From: 66-474 sp963771735
Lineage (GTDB): Bacteria; Pseudomonadota; Gammaproteobacteria; Xanthomonadales; Rhodanobacteraceae
DNA: 64,000 bases
Assembly (NCBI GenBank): GCA_963771735.1
Contig: CAVYUN010000004.1
Location: forward strand, 310,001 to 374,000
Reading direction: 5' to 3'
Shown: positions 8,572-16,229 of the stretch, one piece after another
How the letters are laid out: every line of letters starts with the position of its first letter
Numbering within the stretch: position 1 is the first letter of the stretch
Position numbers and translations under genes: made by a program
Notes under the pieces: generated by a model
Told to the model about the DNA's origin: nothing
The model's database searches: none
What the model saw: only the letters and a program-made list of their open reading frames with translations

Positions 8572-10544
8572 GCGACTACGGCACGGCGGTGGGCCCGTTT
8601 GCGGTGGCGCAAGGGTACTCGTCGACGGCGTTGGGTGACACGGCCAATGCGCTGGGCGACTACAGCGTGGCGGTGGGCAAGAACGCGGTTGCGGATGCGA
8701 CCAACGCTGTCGCGATCGGCAACGGTGCCTATACGGCGGGTTACATGAACAGCGTGGCGCTGGGCGCGGGTTCGGTGGTGGATCGTGCCGACAGCGTGTC
8801 GGTGGGTGCACCGGGTGCGGAACGCCAGATCACCAACGTGGCCGCGGGCACCGCGGGCACCGATGCGGTGAATGTGGCCCAGCTGGATCAGGCAGTGGGT
8901 CTGGGTGGAAGCTCGCCGTACTTCAAGGCCAATGGGCCGGCCAATGGGACGGATGACGCATCGGCCAGCGGCGCGCACGCCACGGCGTCGGGTCCGTTGG
9001 CGTCGGCCTCGGGCGACTACAGCGTCGCCAATGGGTATGCGTCCACGGCCAGCGGCTACAGTTCCACCGCGACAGGCAGGAATGCGCAGGCGATCGGCGA
9101 CTACAGCACGGCGCATGGCAGCGGGGCCTACGCAAGCGGTTTCGCGGCCTCGGCGTTCGGCAGTTACGCCAGTGCGCTGGGAGACTACAGCACGTCAGTG
9201 GGTGGTGCGTCCTACGCGGGCGGGTACAAAGCATCCGCGTTCGGCACCCTCGCCGCCGCCGCAGGCAATTACAGCACCGCCTTGGGTGCCGATGCCTACG
9301 CCAGTGGCAAGAAGGCGGTAGCGGTCGGGTACAAGTCCGTCGCTGCGGGCGTCCAGGCCTTTGCGCTGGGCTCCAGTTCCAACGCCAGTGGCAGCAACAG
9401 TACCGCCATCGGCGGCGCCATCGATCTCAATGGCGACGGCATCATCCAACCGAACGAGGAGGCGACTGCTTCCGCCGGTTTGACGGTGGCCATCGGCTCG
9501 GCCTCGCAGGCCACGGCCACCAGTGCGACGGCGATCGGCGGCGAAGCCAATGCCAGTGGTGTCGGTGCGACGGCCGTAGGCGGCTCGGCCATGGCGAGCG
9601 GTACGGGTTCGGTGGCGATGGGCTTCGGGGCGCAGGCCACGGCCAACAATTCGGTGGCGGTGGGCTGGAACTCGGTGGCCGACATGGTCAACACGTTCTC
9701 GGTGGGTGCGGCAGGCAACTACCGTCGGGTCGTGAACGTGGCCGATCCGGTCAATGCGCACGATGCGGTGACGCTGGGGTACCTGCAGAACAACTACTCC
9801 ACCAGCAGCGTGATCGCACAGTTGTCGACCGAGATCGATGCGTTGAACAAGGAAATGGCTTCGCTGAACCAGTCGTCGGGCACGGCAACGGCTTCCGCGG
9901 CTGCGGCTGAGACGGCAAGTACGGCTACGTCGGGGCAAGCTACTGCCAGTTCCGTGGGAGGTAGCGGTGCACCGACGACGGTGGCGAGCGTGGGTTCCGG
10001 TTCCGCGGCGTCTGCCCCGACTTCATCGGGTAGTGGCACGACTGTGGCTCAGGCCGGGGCCGACAGCCCGGTACCGGCTGCGCCGGCGGACACCAGTTCG
10101 CAGCAGGCGGCGGTGACGCAAGCCAACCAGTACACCGACCAGCAGACGCAGGAGGCGCTGAAATCGGCCAACACGTACACGGATGCGGCGAACGCTCAGA
10201 CGTTGAGTGCAGCCAATGCATATACCGATCAGGCACTGACCGGTTACGTGACGACGGACCAGTTCAGCCAGTTCCAGAGTCAGGTGAACCTGGAGTTCCA
10301 GCAGCAGAACAAGCGCATCGATCAAGTCTCCGCAATGGGCACCGCGATGGTAGAGATGGCGGCCAGCGCAGCCGGCATCGACACGCCCAATCGTGTTGGG
10401 CTGGGTGTTGGCAACAGTGGCGGCCAGTCGGCATTGTCTGTCGGTTATCAGCGTGCGCTGGGCAAAAAGGCCACGATCACCATCGGGGGTTCGGTCAGCG
10501 GCAGCCAGAGCTCCGTGGGCGCAGGCGTGGGCTTCGGTTGGTAA
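8457..10544 (+). CDS. trimeric autotransporter adhesin, C-terminal part with membrane anchor
   Basis: C-terminal portion of the adhesin. The assigned start is arbitrary: adhesin-like sequence in this frame only begins near 8556 (TSVASGDYGTAVG), so it belongs to the gene starting at 2429. Domains in order: more head repeats, a YadA neck (TDAVNVAQLDQAV, about 8862-8900), a second head block, a second neck-like element (VNAHDAVTLGYLQNNY, about 9750-9797), a Ser/Thr/Ala-rich linker (about 9850-10110), a coiled-coil stalk with YTDQQTQEAL-type repeats, and the YadA anchor (about 10330-10544). The anchor ends in FGW, a terminal aromatic typical of outer-membrane barrels. The anchor trimerises in the outer membrane and exports the passenger. 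Confidence 0.88.
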   Translation: MAIGTISNARVMPAPHWASMQWPRVPRPWRWVDTSVASGDYGTAVGPFAVAQGYSSTALGDTANALGDYSVAVGKNAVADATNAVAIGNGAYTAGYMNSVALGAGSVVDRADSVSVGAPGAERQITNVAAGTAGTDAVNVAQLDQAVGLGGSSPYFKANGPANGTDDASASGAHATASGPLASASGDYSVANGYASTASGYSSTATGRNAQAIGDYSTAHGSGAYASGFAASAFGSYASALGDYSTSVGGASYAGGYKASAFGTLAAAAGNYSTALGADAYASGKKAVAVGYKSVAAGVQAFALGSSSNASGSNSTAIGGAIDLNGDGIIQPNEEATASAGLTVAIGSASQATATSATAIGGEANASGVGATAVGGSAMASGTGSVAMGFGAQATANNSVAVGWNSVADMVNTFSVGAAGNYRRVVNVADPVNAHDAVTLGYLQNNYSTSSVIAQLSTEIDALNKEMASLNQSSGTATASAAAAETASTATSGQATASSVGGSGAPTTVASVGSGSAASAPTSSGSGTTVAQAGADSPVPAAPADTSSQQAAVTQANQYTDQQTQEALKSANTYTDAANAQTLSAANAYTDQALTGYVTTDQFSQFQSQVNLEFQQQNKRIDQVSAMGTAMVEMAASAAGIDTPNRVGLGVGNSGGQSALSVGYQRALGKKATITIGGSVSGSQSSVGAGVGFGW

Positions 10545-10697
10545 GCCATGGAGATTTTGAAAGTGTGTATGTCAGTGCGTTGGGAGCCGTTCGTCCACAA
10601 CGAATCCATCAGATGGATCAAAGCGGCGTAATCAATCAGCAGGAACGAAACCAAGCATCTTTTTTCGATGCCCTACAACCCGTGGAGAGGAAACATC

Positions 10698-12440
10698 ATG
10701 TTCAAAAATCGTGCAGATTTGCGTAGCCGGATTCTTTCAGTCGCCGTTGTCAGCGCCTTGGGCGTGACTGGCATGGCGGTTGCCGCCGCACCGGCCGGCG
10801 CACAGTTCGGTGGACGCAGTGCAACGACGCGACTCTTGCGGGGGAATGCGCCGGTGGCCACGGCACCCGCCGCTTCGGCTCGTGCCAACTTCAGCGTGCT
10901 GACCAAGGCCACGTTGCTCAACCGCGGCGACGCGGTGCAGGGTGCGGTGGCGTTGAGCAAGCCGATTCACGTCTCGGTGGTGCTTCACTTGCGGGACGAC
11001 GCGGGCATGAAGGCCGCCATTGCGGCCGCCCATGCCGGTGCCGGTCCGCGGGTGATGAGCAAGGCGCAATTGCAGAACCACCTGCCGACCCAGGCGCAGG
11101 CGCAGGCGGTAGCCAGTTATCTGCGGAATGCAGGGTTCACCAAGGTCAGCATTGCACCGAACCGGATGATCGTGAATGCGACCGGCAGCGCCGCTGCGGT
11201 GCAGTCGGCGTTCCGGACCTCGCTGGTGAACGTGCGGACCAAAGATGGCCGCAACGCGTTCGCCAACAGCTCGGCCATCCACATTCCGGCGAGCTTGCAG
11301 GGGACGGTACAGGCGGTACTGGGTTTGCAGACGGTGCACATGGCGCACACGTATGACCGGGTCACGGTGCAGGCCCACTATCCGCAGGAGTTCGCGGACA
11401 TCTATGGCGCGTCGGGTCTGCCGGCAGCCACGGACGTCAACGCTGCGGTGTGGGGCTGGGGCAGCATGCAGAACACCGTCAACGACCTGGATGACTTCAT
11501 GACCAACACGGGCCTGAGCGCGGGCACGGTCACGGTCGTGTGCACGGACTACGACGGCTACAACTCGGGCACGATCTCGACCACCGATCCAACGTGCCAG
11601 AACTACGATGAAGGCGAGACCGAATGGTCGATGGACAGCCAGAGCATCCTGGCGATGAGCGGTGGCGTGGCAAGCCTGACGTTCTATGCCGCGTACGGCG
11701 GCTACAACGCCTCGATCACCAATGCCCTGAACGAGATCGTGACCCCGACCGCGGGCGAGCCGATGGCGCAGGTCATCAATGGATCATTCGGCGAATGCGA
11801 GCGCTACGAGGACAGTGGCCAGGGTGGCGACGGTTCGGCGCAGGCCGATGATGCGCTGTTCCAGGTTGCCGCGGCACAGGGACAGACGTTCAGCATCTCA
11901 ACGGGTGACCATGGCGCGGACGAGTGCGGCGATGGAGGAGCGGATTCGGCCAGCTACCCGGCGAGTTCCCCGTATGTGGTGGCCGTGAGCGGCACCACGC
12001 TGCGTGCTTCCACGACCACCTGGGCGCGCGAGAACGTGTGGCTCGGTGCGGGCGGCAGCCCCAGCTCGTTCGAGATGGCGCAGGACTGGCAGTCGCCGCT
12101 GACCTACGGCACCTATGCGGGCATGCGCGGTCCGGACGTGGCGTTCGATGCCAACCCGAGTTCGGGCGAGCTGGTTCTGCTGCAAGGCAACTACTACCAG
12201 ATCGGTGGCACCAGCCTTGCCGCGCCGTTGTTCGCGGGTTCGTGGGCGCGGATTCTGGAAGGCAATCCCGGTCTCGGGTTTGCGGCCCCGAACCTGTACA
12301 CGTTGCCGTCTTCGGCGCTGCATGACGTGCGTGCCGGCAACAACCGCGGCTACATCGCCAAGCCGGGTTGGGACTGGGCCACGGGTCTGGGCAGCTTCGA
12401 CGTGGGCCGTGCGGCAGCGATCCTGGCGCCGTCGGGTTGA
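10698..12440 (+). CDS. secreted S53 family (sedolisin / kumamolisin-type) serine peptidase
   Basis: Predicted secreted acid-type endopeptidase of 580 residues. ATG 10698 is preferred over an upstream in-frame ATG because GGAGAGG lies 7 bases before it and the protein then opens with a clean signal peptide (MFKNRADLR followed by a hydrophobic stretch ending near AAAPAGA). A pro-kumamolisin activation domain covers about residues 75-200. The catalytic domain follows: Glu and Asp of the E-x3-D motif are E309 and D313 (ETEWSMD), and the nucleophile is S506 in GGTSLAAP. The oxyanion Asp of the family was not identified with confidence. It lies 153 bp after the adhesin with no visible terminator between them, so co-expression is possible. 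Confidence 0.88.
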   Translation: MFKNRADLRSRILSVAVVSALGVTGMAVAAAPAGAQFGGRSATTRLLRGNAPVATAPAASARANFSVLTKATLLNRGDAVQGAVALSKPIHVSVVLHLRDDAGMKAAIAAAHAGAGPRVMSKAQLQNHLPTQAQAQAVASYLRNAGFTKVSIAPNRMIVNATGSAAAVQSAFRTSLVNVRTKDGRNAFANSSAIHIPASLQGTVQAVLGLQTVHMAHTYDRVTVQAHYPQEFADIYGASGLPAATDVNAAVWGWGSMQNTVNDLDDFMTNTGLSAGTVTVVCTDYDGYNSGTISTTDPTCQNYDEGETEWSMDSQSILAMSGGVASLTFYAAYGGYNASITNALNEIVTPTAGEPMAQVINGSFGECERYEDSGQGGDGSAQADDALFQVAAAQGQTFSISTGDHGADECGDGGADSASYPASSPYVVAVSGTTLRASTTTWARENVWLGAGGSPSSFEMAQDWQSPLTYGTYAGMRGPDVAFDANPSSGELVLLQGNYYQIGGTSLAAPLFAGSWARILEGNPGLGFAAPNLYTLPSSALHDVRAGNNRGYIAKPGWDWATGLGSFDVGRAAAILAPSG

Positions 12441-12495
12441 CCTATCCGGGGCCGGTTGATGGATCGACCGGTCTTTGGAAGCCAGCAACAAAACG

Positions 12496-12527
12496 ACCGC
12501 ACCGGGCGCAAGTCCGGTGCGGTTTTT
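12496..12527 (+). terminator. intrinsic terminator of the S53 peptidase gene
   Basis: Perfect 10-bp stem ACCGCACCGG (12496-12505) with CCGGTGCGGT (12514-12523), 8-nt loop, then five Ts (12523-12527). It sits 55 bp after the peptidase stop codon. Confidence 0.9.
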
Positions 12528-12674
12528 GTATTGGACGCAAGGCACTCTTTTTTAACGATCGCCGATTTTGCTACCGTGGTATCGGCAGTATGCGGTGGAG
12601 GAACATGCGGAGAATGGGGCCTGCATTCTTGATGCATTCAGCCTGGGGCGCTGATCCATCTCACTTGCCGGCCT

Positions 12675-13190
12675 TCATTTTGCCGGCGGCTGGTCGATGT
12701 GACCGCAAGCCCTGCAGGTGCGTGCTTCCGGCGAGCCGTAATAGCGCTCGAATACCGGCGGAAAATCCTTTTCGATGCTCTCGAGGGTGAAATATTCCTC
12801 GTAGAGCTTGTGGTTGCACTTCTCGCAGAACCACAGCAGGCCATCCTTTTCGTGCGGCAGGCGACGGCGTTCGATCACGAGGCCGATCGAGTTCGGCATC
12901 CGCTGCGGCGAATGCGGGACGCGGGCAGGCAGGTAGAAGATTTCGCCGGCACGGATCGGCAGGTCGCGCCGCTCGCCGCCATCCTGCACGCGCAACACCA
13001 TCTCGCCCTCGATCTGGTAAAAGAACTCCGGGCCTTCGTCCCAGTGGTAGTCGGTGCGTGAGTTCGGGCCACCCACGATCATGACGATGAAATCGCCGTC
13101 GACGATGCACTTGTTGCCCACCGGCGGTTTCAGCAGATGGCGATGTTCGTCGATCCAGCGTTGCAGGTTGAAAGGTGGCGTGAGTGACAT
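12675..13190 (-). CDS. nbaC: 3-hydroxyanthranilate 3,4-dioxygenase
   Basis: Cupin-fold Fe(II) dioxygenase that opens 3-hydroxyanthranilate to 2-amino-3-carboxymuconate semialdehyde in tryptophan/kynurenine degradation (and quinolinate supply in some organisms). At 171 residues it has the bacterial family length. The metal ligands are visible as H49 and E55 (DYHWDEGPEFFYQ) and H93 (VPHSPQR), with substrate-binding arginines R45 and R97. A second, rubredoxin-like metal site is present as C122-x2-C125 and C159-x2-C162, as in the well-studied bacterial enzymes. No other kynurenine-pathway gene is nearby. It lies downstream of, and opposite to, the S53 peptidase. Confidence 0.95.
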   Translation of the reverse strand: MSLTPPFNLQRWIDEHRHLLKPPVGNKCIVDGDFIVMIVGGPNSRTDYHWDEGPEFFYQIEGEMVLRVQDGGERRDLPIRAGEIFYLPARVPHSPQRMPNSIGLVIERRRLPHEKDGLLWFCEKCNHKLYEEYFTLESIEKDFPPVFERYYGSPEARTCRACGHIDQPPAK

Positions 13191-13273
13191 GGCGTTCCCC
13201 GATGCTTTGCTTGGACTACCTTAGCGACATCACGGAGCCGACGAAATCGCCGGCGTGGATCAGTGGCCATGCT

Positions 13274-15169
13274 TCACACTTCCAGCGAAGCGAGGTCGCC
13301 TTTTTCCTCCAGCCAGTTGCGGCGATCGGACGCACGCTTCTTGGCCAGCAGCATGTCCATCAGCTTCGAGGTCGCATCGCCGTCGTCGACCGTCAGTTGC
13401 ACCAGACGCCGCGTATCCGGGTGAATGGTCGATTCGCGCAACTGCGCGGGATTCATTTCGCCCAGACCCTTGAAGCGCGTGACCGAGACGGCGCCCTTGA
13501 TCTTGTCCCGCTCGATGCGCTTGAGCAACGCGTCGCGCTCGCCTTCGTCGAGGCAATAGAACACCTGCTTGCCCACGTCGACGCGGAACAGCGGCGGCAT
13601 CGCGACGAACACGTGGCCGTCGCGCACCAGCGACGGGAAGTGGCGCAGAAACAGTGCTGACAGCAACGTCGCGATGTGCAGCCCGTCGGAGTCGGCGTCG
13701 GCGAGGATGATGACCTTGCCGTAGCGCAGGCCGGAGATGTCTTCCCTGCCGGGATCGCAGCCGATCGCGATCGCCAGGTTGTGGACTTCTTCCGACGCCA
13801 GTACCGCGCCCGATTCCACTTCCCAGGTGTTGAGGATCTTGCCGCGCAGCGGCAGGATCGCCTGGTAATCCTTGTCGCGTGCCTGCTTGGCCGAACCGCC
13901 AGCCGAGTCGCCTTCGACCAGGAACAGCTCGGTGCGGTCGGGATCGCTGGACGCACAGTCGGCCAGCTTGCCGGGCAGGGCGGGGCCCTGCGTGATCTTC
14001 TTGCGCACGACCTGTTTCGCGGCCTTCATGCGCGCAGTGGCGTGTTCGATCGCAAGCTGGGCTATCGACTCGCCCGCGGTGACGTTCTGGTTCAGCCAGA
14101 GCGAGAACGCATCATGGACCGCACTTTCGGTGGCGCTTGCCGCATCACGTGAGCTCAGGCGTTCCTTGGTCTGCCCGGCGAACTGGGGATCGCGCATCTT
14201 CACGCTCAGCACAAAGGCGACGCGTTCCCACACGTCTTCCGGCGCCAGCTTCACGCCGCGCGGCAGCAGGTTGCGCAGGTCGCAGAATTCGCGCAGTGCG
14301 TTGGTCAGGCCCGAGCGCAGCCCGTTGACGTGGGTGCCGCCCTGCACGGTCGGGATCAGGTTGACGTAGCTTTCCTGCACCAGCTCGCCTTCCGGCACCC
14401 ACGCGAAGGCGGCGTCGAGGCCGCCGTCTTCGCGTTGCGCATGGTGCACGAACAGTTCGGGTGGCAGGCACGCCGCGCCACCCAGTTCGGATTTCAGGTA
14501 TTCGGCGAGACCATCCTCGTAATGCCATTCGTCCGTCTCGCCGCCGGCTTCGTCGAGCAAGGTCACCGTCAGTCCCGCGCACAGCACGGCCTTTGCGCGC
14601 AGCAAATGCTTCAACCTAGGCAGCGAAACCTTGGGTGAGTCGAAATACTTCGGGTTGGCCAGGAATCGCAGCGTGGTGCCGGTACGCTTCTTCGGTACAT
14701 CACCCAGCGTTTCCAGCTTGCCGACCGGCTCGCCGTCCTTGAAGCGCATCCGGTATTCGGTGCCTTCGCGCCGGATCAGCACTTCCAGGAACGAGGACAG
14801 TGCGTTCACCACCGACACGCCCACGCCGTGCAGGCCGCCGGAGAATGTGTAGTTGCGATCGGAGAACTTCGCGCCCGCGTGCAACCGGGTCAGGATCAAT
14901 TCCACGCCGGATACGCCTTCCTCGGGGTGGATATCGATCGGCATGCCGCGGCCATCGTCGGTCACGGTGACCGAGCCATCCTTGTGGACCGTGACGTCGA
15001 TCCGCTTGGCATGGCCGGCCAGTGCCTCGTCCACGGAGTTGTCCACGACCTCCTGCACCAGATGGTTGGGACGCGTTGTATCGGTATACATGCCGGGACG
15101 GCGGCGTACCGGTTCGAGGCCGGACAGCACTTCGATATCAGCGGCGTTGTAGCGGGTGGATGCGGCCAT
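13274..15169 (-). CDS. parE: DNA topoisomerase IV subunit B (ParE)
   Basis: ATPase subunit of topoisomerase IV, which with ParC decatenates daughter chromosomes. The start at 15169 (MAASTRYNAADIEVLSGLEP) gives 631 residues, matching ParE length; a longer in-frame start at 15235 adds a non-conserved stretch. A GHKL ATPase domain is at the N-terminus (RRRPGMYTDTTRPNHL, then VVDNSVDEA and DDGRGMP). A TOPRIM domain follows (LFLVEGDSAGGSAKQARD, then DADSDGLH). The PGMYTDT signature and the lack of a GyrB-type insertion separate it from GyrB. parC is not in this window. No notable defect is seen. Confidence 0.96.
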   Translation of the reverse strand: MAASTRYNAADIEVLSGLEPVRRRPGMYTDTTRPNHLVQEVVDNSVDEALAGHAKRIDVTVHKDGSVTVTDDGRGMPIDIHPEEGVSGVELILTRLHAGAKFSDRNYTFSGGLHGVGVSVVNALSSFLEVLIRREGTEYRMRFKDGEPVGKLETLGDVPKKRTGTTLRFLANPKYFDSPKVSLPRLKHLLRAKAVLCAGLTVTLLDEAGGETDEWHYEDGLAEYLKSELGGAACLPPELFVHHAQREDGGLDAAFAWVPEGELVQESYVNLIPTVQGGTHVNGLRSGLTNALREFCDLRNLLPRGVKLAPEDVWERVAFVLSVKMRDPQFAGQTKERLSSRDAASATESAVHDAFSLWLNQNVTAGESIAQLAIEHATARMKAAKQVVRKKITQGPALPGKLADCASSDPDRTELFLVEGDSAGGSAKQARDKDYQAILPLRGKILNTWEVESGAVLASEEVHNLAIAIGCDPGREDISGLRYGKVIILADADSDGLHIATLLSALFLRHFPSLVRDGHVFVAMPPLFRVDVGKQVFYCLDEGERDALLKRIERDKIKGAVSVTRFKGLGEMNPAQLRESTIHPDTRRLVQLTVDDGDATSKLMDMLLAKKRASDRRNWLEEKGDLASLEV

Positions 15170-15370
15170 GTGGCGGGTTCCGGCAGCCTGAAACGCACGG
15201 CCGATCAGGATGGCGAACCATGGCGCGGCGGTCAATCCTTCCGCGCAGCCTCATTGCTGACCGGTGGGTGACAGAAAAATGACAAGCGTTCAGCGTCCAG
15301 TTTGCTGATTGGAGTGATCATGCTCTGCGCCGGGCCATCGTGGCCCGCGCATTTCCAGGAGACCATTGCA

Positions 15371-15589
15371 ATGCGTAAGTTGATTCTTGCCGCGCTGGTC
15401 GCGGCTGCGTTCTCGATTCCGGCGTTCGCCGCCCAGACCACCCCGGCCAGCTCGGCTCCGGCCGCTTCGGCCCCCGCCGCGGCTCCCGCTGCCAAGGCTG
15501 CCCCGATGGCCAAGCATCACACCAAGAAGCATCACAGCAAGAAGCACCACAGCGCGAAGAAGGCCGCTCCGGCTTCCAGCGGCAAGTAA
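15371..15589 (+). CDS. small secreted Ala/Pro- and His/Lys-rich protein
   Basis: A 72-residue protein with a clear signal peptide (MRKLILAALVAAAFSIPAFA, cleavage after AFA). An Ala/Pro/Ser linker follows, then a strongly basic tail repeating KKHH. ATG 15371 is preceded by AGGAGA; an earlier in-frame ATG would put the signal peptide inside the protein. The tail composition resembles acid-shock (Asr-like) periplasmic proteins and metal- or polyanion-binding tails, but this is only a composition match. It is monocistronic, closed by the terminator just downstream, and divergent from parE. Confidence 0.75.
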   Translation: MRKLILAALVAAAFSIPAFAAQTTPASSAPAASAPAAAPAAKAAPMAKHHTKKHHSKKHHSAKKAAPASSGK

Positions 15590-15623
15590 TCCGGGCCCCG
15601 CAGGGCCTCGGTTGATGACTTGA

Positions 15624-15649
15624 ACGCCCCGGCTTGCCGGGGCGTTTTT
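15624..15649 (+). terminator. intrinsic terminator after the small His/Lys-rich gene
   Basis: Perfect 9-bp stem ACGCCCCGG (15624-15632) with CCGGGGCGT (15637-15645), loop CTTG, then five Ts. Confidence 0.92.
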
Positions 15650-15708
15650 CGTGGACGTTCCGCAGGTTGCGTGCTTGGCAGCGGGGGCGCCGGATGTTGA
15701 AGCGAGGC

Positions 15709-15738
15709 TTGTCGCCAACCGCTTGTTGCAGTTAGACT
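15709..15738 (+). promoter_or_regulatory. candidate sigma-70 promoter for rpsO-pnp
   Basis: TTGTCG (15709-15714) and TAGACT (15733-15738) are spaced by 18 bases, downstream of the previous terminator and about 120 bp before rpsO. Plausible by position; neither box is perfect. Confidence 0.4.
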
Positions 15739-15785
15739 ATTCGGCTGAGCGACCCCCTTATGCGGGTCCCATCCATCCCGGCGGC

Positions 15786-15823
15786 GGCTTGTGCAACGGC
15801 ATTGTGGTGTCGTTGCACAAGCC
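15786..15823 (+). promoter_or_regulatory. rpsO mRNA leader hairpin, possible S15 autoregulatory element
   Basis: A perfect 12-bp stem GGCTTGTGCAAC (15786-15797) with GTTGCACAAGCC (15812-15823) and a 14-nt loop, ending 37 nt before the rpsO ATG. There is no T-run, so it is not a classic terminator. Ribosomal protein S15 is known to repress its own mRNA through leader structures in several bacterial groups; this stem is a candidate for that role, which is inference. Confidence 0.5.
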
Positions 15824-15860
15824 ACGTGCCGGAACCTGTCCATACATCGAGAAGGCTCCC

Positions 15861-16130
15861 ATGCCGCTTTCCACCGAACAAACCAGCAAGATCATCGAGG
15901 ATTACCGCCGCGCCCCGACCGATACCGGTTCGCCCGAGGTGCAGATCGCGCTGCTGTCCGCACGCATCCAGCAATTGTCCGATCATTTCGGGTCGCACAA
16001 GAAGGACCATCATTCGCGTCGCGGACTGCTGAAGATGGTCAACCATCGCCGTCGCCTGCTCGGTTATCTCAAGGGCAAGGACGCCGAGCGTTACCAGACG
16101 CTGATCGGCCGCCTCGGCCTGCGTCGCTGA
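15861..16130 (+). CDS. rpsO: 30S ribosomal protein S15
   Basis: Primary 16S rRNA-binding protein of the small subunit platform, 89 residues as usual. Conserved signatures are visible: DTGSPEVQIALLSARI, HFGSHKKDHHSRRGLL and MVNHRRRLLGYLK. ATG 15861 matches the family N-terminus (MPLSTEQTSKII). It is followed by pnp after 99 nt, the classical rpsO-pnp order. A strong leader hairpin lies upstream. Confidence 0.98.
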   Translation: MPLSTEQTSKIIEDYRRAPTDTGSPEVQIALLSARIQQLSDHFGSHKKDHHSRRGLLKMVNHRRRLLGYLKGKDAERYQTLIGRLGLRR

Positions 16131-16174
16131 GCGACGCGCACCCATCGCATTCCACGCCGGCAGCCGTCGCATTC

Positions 16175-16199
16175 GAACGCTAGCCGGCTTTCGGCGTTC
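16175..16199 (+). promoter_or_regulatory. rpsO-pnp intercistronic hairpin
   Basis: GAACGC (16175-16180) pairs with GCGTTC (16194-16199) around an internal self-complementary AGCCGGCT, about 30 nt before the pnp start. In other gammaproteobacteria this interval carries an RNase III-cleaved stem used in pnp autoregulation; the same role here is inferred from position only. Confidence 0.35.
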
Positions 16200-16229
16200 T
16201 CCGGAACGCAACAAGACAGGACAATTCCC

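Noticed and set aside
2800..9000. Regularly spaced short repeats that could resemble a CRISPR or satellite array
   Set aside because: They are coding YadA-head repeats with frame-consistent amino-acid pattern and degenerate spacing; no identical direct repeats with unique spacers.
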